Source of the DNA: Spirochaetaceae bacterium
Lineage (GTDB): Bacteria > Spirochaetota > Spirochaetia > Treponematales > Rectinemataceae
Assembly (NCBI GenBank): GCA_025356015.1
Contig: JANXYO010000021.1
Location: 1 to 64,000, forward strand
Reading direction: 5' to 3'
Length of the DNA: 64,000 nt
Shown here: positions 62,936-64,000 of the stretch, piece after piece
How the letters are laid out: each line of letters begins with the position of its first letter
Numbering within the stretch: position 1 is the first letter of the stretch
Translations under genes and position numbers: made by a program
The notes under the pieces: model-generated
Databases searched by the model: none
Told to the model about the DNA's origin: nothing
What the model saw: the letters and a program-made list of their open reading frames with translations, nothing else

Positions 62936-64000
62936 TCAGCCGCCCCAGCGCTCCCTGGTGGACCAGAGCCCGGCGGCGGGGTTTGCGACGTAGAAGACCT
63001 CCTCGCCCCCCGGAAGGGTGTTGAAGCCGGGCGAGAGGGCTTCCGGCCTGTACTCGACCAGGGCGGCTTCAAGGTCGCGATACAGATAGCCCACCCCTTC
63101 GACCTCCTCGCGCGTGAGGCCGCCCGGGCAGTAGGTGATGGTAAAGCGGCCCTCGCCCGAGCCGTGGATGAGATGGGCAGCGGCCGAGAGGTTGGCGGCG
63201 AGCTCGGCGTCGGAATCGACGGCGGCGAGGGTCGCCTCGGTCCCGCGGTAGCCGTGCTTCCTGATAAGGCGGTCGATGGTCGGGTCCTCGCCGAAACGGC
63301 CGATGCCCGGGCCCAGGACGACGAGCTCGCCCCCGTCGGCCATCGCCATCCTGGTGCGGTAGACGCTCTTGTTGCCGAGCCAGGTCGACTTGAACTCGCC
63401 CGCCTCGAGGCTGACTATGGCCTTCCTGATCGGCCTGTCGATGAGCTTGACGTTGAGCTTCCTCGAGAGCTCGCAGGCTTCCTCAAAGCATTTCCTGCCC
63501 TCGCCGGCAAAGAAGCCCTGGAGCCTCCCCTCGCCCACGACGGTGAGGGCGTAGAAGACTGGAAGAGAGGAGGCGAACTCCCGGCTCGCATAGTCGAAGA
63601 GGGCCCGCACCGGGGTGTCGACCCGGCCCATGATCCTTTCCATGCCGTAGACGGCGCCCAGGTAGTGGCTCCTGTGGATGCCCTCGACTCCGCCAGCGCC
63701 CACGAAGAGGTTCTTCGCGTGGTTGGCCATCCCCGCCACCTCGTGGGGCACGACCTGGCCGATCGAGACGATGAGGTCGTGGCCTCCCTTGGCCACGAGG
63801 GCGTTGAGCTGGGCAGGCCAGTCATAGGAGAGCCTGCCTTCGGAGAGCTCTCTCACGAAGTCGGCGGGGACGCGGCCGAGGGTGACAAGGTCCTTCCTCC
63901 AGTCGTGGACACGGAAGAGGGAAGCCGGCAGGCCCGGGTACATGCACTCGATCTCGGCCGCGCTCATCGCCTCGTGGGTGCCGAGGGCGGGCAGGATGTC
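62936..64000 (-). CDS. LarA-family protein (nickel-pincer lactate racemase-like), partial
   Basis: C-terminal 354 residues; the 5' end lies beyond the window (frame open to base 64000, beginning DILPALGTHEAMSAAE). LGTHEAM corresponds to the LarA metal-site region; NHAKNLFVGAGGVEGIHRSHYLGAV and DLIVSIGQVVPHEVAGM are the other conserved segments. LarA-type enzymes bind a nickel-pincer nucleotide and racemise or epimerise 2-hydroxy acids. Whether this one acts on lactate is unknown; the family contains many other substrates. LarB/C/E are not in view. Confidence 0.85.
   Translation of the reverse strand, partial: DILPALGTHEAMSAAEIECMYPGLPASLFRVHDWRKDLVTLGRVPADFVRELSEGRLSYDWPAQLNALVAKGGHDLIVSIGQVVPHEVAGMANHAKNLFVGAGGVEGIHRSHYLGAVYGMERIMGRVDTPVRALFDYASREFASSLPVFYALTVVGEGRLQGFFAGEGRKCFEEACELSRKLNVKLIDRPIRKAIVSLEAGEFKSTWLGNKSVYRTRMAMADGGELVVLGPGIGRFGEDPTIDRLIRKHGYRGTEATLAAVDSDAELAANLSAAAHLIHGSGEGRFTITYCPGGLTREEVEGVGYLYRDLEAALVEYRPEALSPGFNTLPGGEEVFYVANPAAGLWSTRERWGG

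Overview
The window is chromosomal DNA of a GC-rich bacterium, most probably a high-GC spirochaete (Spirochaetota). The pointers are a class I (archaeal-type) lysyl-tRNA synthetase, a DUF115 motility-type glycosyltransferase, a very large acyl-CoA dehydratase activase-like gene, an RpoS-like sigma factor behind a sigma-54 promoter, and relaxed lipoboxes. Taxonomy is an inference from gene content. Genes are packed tightly with many ATGA or GTGA stop/start overlaps. I see no rRNA, tRNA, CRISPR array, IS element or prophage.

Layout. 1-2.0 kb: end of a MoxR-DUF58 operon. 2.0-7.5 kb: fluC-mutM, rpmB, diheme cytochrome c, hemerythrin, an ArsR/SRPBCC/YciI trio (SRPBCC frameshifted) and ffh. 7.6-11.3 kb: tocopherol-cyclase-like protein, HD phosphohydrolase, ABC-2 exporter. 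11.4-15.7 kb: envelope operon lepB-PBP(PASTA)-DUF115, divergent from a LysM/M23 endopeptidase. 17.0-24.8 kb: a 39-aa secreted peptide, the sigma factor, divergent polysaccharide deacetylase, tsaD, an M29-type aminopeptidase, a lipoprotein and lysS. 24.9-27.3 kb: a frameshifted surface protein, then a MarR gene with a decayed MFS pump (likely acquired) and 585 bp of almost empty DNA. 27.3-34.1 kb: rsgA, gpsA, ndk and a broken activase gene. 34.1-43.4 kb: GH18 lipoprotein, then a molybdenum hydroxylase operon whose FAD subunit carries a complete inserted GltD/YgfK-like module, followed by ygeY, DUF2917 and an ArgP-type LysR. 43.5-56.1 kb: two envelope operons (DUF6765 plus two lipoproteins, one with HExxH; alpha-2-macroglobulin plus PBP1C) and a phospholipase-D-like protein. 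56.4-64 kb: a class V aminotransferase, two histidine kinases, a MEDS-domain sensor and a partial LarA-family protein.

Main regulatory observations. (1) A full-consensus sigma-54 promoter immediately precedes the RpoS-like sigma gene, with a repeated 13-bp motif upstream that could bind an enhancer protein: a likely RpoN-to-RpoS cascade. (2) Two envelope operons 11.5 kb apart share a 22-bp element (21/22 identical) placed 10-12 bp upstream of their -35 boxes in the same relative orientation: a likely two-member local regulon joining a protease trap/PBP1C pair with a metalloprotease-like lipoprotein. (3) Housekeeping promoters of the form TTGnnn-17/18-TAnnnT recur, and in seven genes the -10 box lies only 7-9 nt before the start codon, implying leaderless mRNAs. 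(4) The MarR gene has a 22-bp operator over its promoter and start codon and a degenerate copy before the pump remnant. (5) The molybdenum hydroxylase operon encodes an unusual domain-in-domain flavoprotein that would join NAD(P)H chemistry to a xanthine-dehydrogenase-type enzyme. Several genes carry single-base frameshifts; some are at short homopolymers and may be assembly errors.
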